A DNA stretch of 7,563 nucleotides. It comes from Gammaproteobacteria bacterium (GTDB lineage: Bacteria; Pseudomonadota; Gammaproteobacteria; SZUA-229). Where the stretch lies: assembly GCA_021768055.1 (NCBI GenBank), contig JAASSE010000039.1:1-7563 (forward strand). Direction: 5' to 3'. This document shows, piece by piece, positions 6,579 through 7,563 of this stretch (position 1 is the first letter of the stretch; every line of letters begins with the position of its first letter). The notes beneath the pieces are model-generated. The model saw only the letters and a list, made by a program, of their open reading frames with translations. It had not been told where the DNA came from and did no database searches. The position numbers and the translations under genes are program-made.

Positions 6579-7271
6579 TTACCAGTCGACAATGTCCCTG
6601 ATTTCTGCCATCGAGTCAATCACGGCATCCGGATTGTAATCACGTATGTCTTCACCATGGTTATAGCCATAGGACATACACACGATCTGGAACCCGGCGG
6701 CACGTGCTGCTTTGACATCACTCATGGAATCACCCAGCATCAGGGAGTCTTCGACCGCCGTATCAAGCCGTTCGGCCGCCAACTCCAGTGGCTGCGGATC
6801 CGGTTTCTTGCGTTCGACTTCATCGCCGCAGATGACTGTTTCAAAATAATCCTGCACCCCCAGGTCACGCAACAGCGGCAGGGTAAACTGGCTGGCCTTG
6901 TTAGTCACACAGCCCATGCGCACACCGGTGGTTTTGAGAAACGCGAGCGCTTCTTCAACACCATTGTACAGGGAGCTGCGTTTCGAGGTGTTTTCGCTGT
7001 ACAGTGCCTGGAAAATCGGCAGTGCCTTGTCATACAAGGCCTGTTCCGGCTCCCCATCCAGCTTGTCGAGCAAGGCTCGCTTGACCAGGCGCTCAACACC
7101 GTTGCCAACCCAGTGGCGTACACGTGCTTCACCGCGCTCGGGCATGTCCAGCTCACGCATCATTGCATCGACACACCAGGCCAGGTCCGGCACGCTGTCG
7201 ACCAGGGTGCCGTCGACATCGATCAGCACCATTTTAGGTCTTGGCAATAGGGTAACTTCCATCATCCTCAT
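6579..7271 (-). CDS. gph: Phosphoglycolate phosphatase (HAD superfamily)
   Basis: Gph dephosphorylates 2-phosphoglycolate, a product of DNA 3'-end repair and, in autotrophs, of Rubisco oxygenation. The 230-residue protein shows all HAD motifs: nucleophile D18 and acid D20 in DVDGTLVDS, motif II T123 in CVTNKAS, motif III K156 in KKPDP, and motif IV D181/D185 in GDSMSD. The helical cap lies at about 30-100. Location between rpe and trpE is the usual place of gph and favours this over other HAD phosphatases. The start is ambiguous: Met1 (7271) has AAGG nine bases upstream, while Met3 and Met4 follow within four codons. It begins 45 bases after rpe, so the two are probably co-transcribed. Confidence 0.9.
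   Translation of the reverse strand: MRMMEVTLLPRPKMVLIDVDGTLVDSVPDLAWCVDAMMRELDMPERGEARVRHWVGNGVERLVKRALLDKLDGEPEQALYDKALPIFQALYSENTSKRSSLYNGVEEALAFLKTTGVRMGCVTNKASQFTLPLLRDLGVQDYFETVICGDEVERKKPDPQPLELAAERLDTAVEDSLMLGDSMSDVKAARAAGFQIVCMSYGYNHGEDIRDYNPDAVIDSMAEIRDIVDW
6591..6619 (-). promoter_or_regulatory. Candidate trpE leader promoter inside the 3' end of gph
   Basis: The leader ATG is only 29 bases from the gph stop, so a dedicated trp promoter must overlap gph. TTGACT at 6619-6614 matches the -35 consensus in five of six bases; 17 bases on, GACATT (6596-6591) is a poor -10 (three of six). Transcription would start near 6584, giving about 35 bases before the leader ATG. Read-through from rpe-gph is the alternative. 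Confidence 0.25.
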
Positions 7272-7285
7272 TCTTTATAACCTTG

Positions 7286-7320
7286 CTGAAAACGTCATGA
7301 GTGAACGCAATTGTTTTCAG
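7286..7320 (-). repeat. 8-bp perfect inverted repeat between rpe and gph
   Basis: CTGAAAAC (7286-7293) and GTTTTCAG (7313-7320) on the plus strand are perfect inverted complements separated by 19 bases. In the transcript the first arm includes the rpe stop codon and the second ends just before the AAGG ribosome binding site of gph. The stem is AT-rich and has no U-run, so it is not a typical terminator; it might affect gph translation or RNA stability. Confidence 0.45.
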
Positions 7321-7563
7321 GCTGCTTTGGCGAGTTCATCGCGCATCTTGCCGACAACGGTATCGTAAACATTGGCATCACCGTCGGATGCAGCGCCGAA
7401 TATCGCAGAACCTGCAACGAAGGTATCGGCACCGGCTTCGGCAATTTCACGAATGTTGTCGACCTTCACGCCGCCGTCTATTTCAAGGCGGATGTCATAG
7501 CCGGATTCGTCGATCATCTTGCGCGCTTCGCGCAACTTGTCCAGCGTTGCCGGGATAAACGAC
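7317..7563 (-). CDS. rpe: Ribulose-phosphate 3-epimerase, C-terminal 81 residues
   Basis: Rpe interconverts ribulose 5-phosphate and xylulose 5-phosphate in the pentose phosphate pathway (and the Calvin cycle where present). Only the C-terminus is in the window; the frame is open to the right edge, and about 145 of roughly 225 residues are missing. Visible segments fit the family: [18 protein letters not shown], then [12 protein letters not shown], which includes the catalytic metal-binding Asp (29th visible residue), then [14 protein letters not shown], the phosphate-binding loop. The stop TGA at 7319-7317 lies in the first arm of a short inverted repeat. The gene precedes gph on the same strand, the usual rpe-gph pairing. 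No sign of damage is seen. Confidence 0.95.
   Translation of the reverse strand, partial: SFIPATLDKLREARKMIDESGYDIRLEIDGGVKVDNIREIAEAGADTFVAGSAIFGAASDGDANVYDTVVGKMRDELAKAA

Noticed and set aside
6404..6619. 71-codon minus ORF spanning the gph end, the leader and the trpE start
   Set aside because: It begins inside gph, ends inside trpE, resembles no family, and runs in a different frame from the Trp-rich leader peptide.
7275..7298. Seven-codon ORF before gph (MTFSARL)
   Set aside because: Too short, no distinctive composition and no ribosome binding site; expected by chance.

Overview
The window carries a chromosomal, metabolic segment of a gammaproteobacterium. This rests on the CRP/Vfr-type regulator, the YhfA-type OsmC protein divergent from it, and the order rpe-gph-trpE-trpG-trpD-trpC, which matches what I recall of pseudomonads and related free-living Gammaproteobacteria. 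GC content looks close to 50%. I cannot name genus or species. I see no phage, transposon, CRISPR, tRNA or rRNA signal.

Layout from left to right. Positions 1-1242 (minus) hold the N-terminal 414 residues of a DUF885 family protein, open to the left edge. Next, 11 bases upstream, is a yhfA-like OsmC protein (1254-1670, minus). A short divergent promoter region (1671-1755) separates it from crp (1756-2406, plus). crp faces trpC across 92 bases that contain two different short tandem repeats. From 3308 to 7563 everything is on the minus strand, in transcription order: rpe (3' end only), gph, a trp leader region, trpE, trpG, trpD, trpC.

TrpE and TrpG form anthranilate synthase. TrpD attaches the phosphoribosyl group and TrpC closes the indole ring. 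trpF, trpB and trpA are not here, so the pathway is split. Rpe supplies pentose phosphates (substrate for PRPP) and Gph removes phosphoglycolate.

The most interesting part is the 131-base gph-trpE gap. It encodes an 18-residue leader peptide ending in Thr-Trp-Arg-Trp-stop (6493-6549), too short for routine gene callers. A 19-bp inverted repeat (one bulged base) pairs codons 3-8 of the leader with the ribosome binding site just before the trpE ATG. Between the arms, a 9-bp hairpin contains both Trp codons. No intrinsic terminator with a U-run is visible. This suggests leader-peptide control acting on trpE translation by hiding its Shine-Dalgarno sequence, rather than the textbook terminator attenuator. 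The structure is directly readable; the mechanism is inference.
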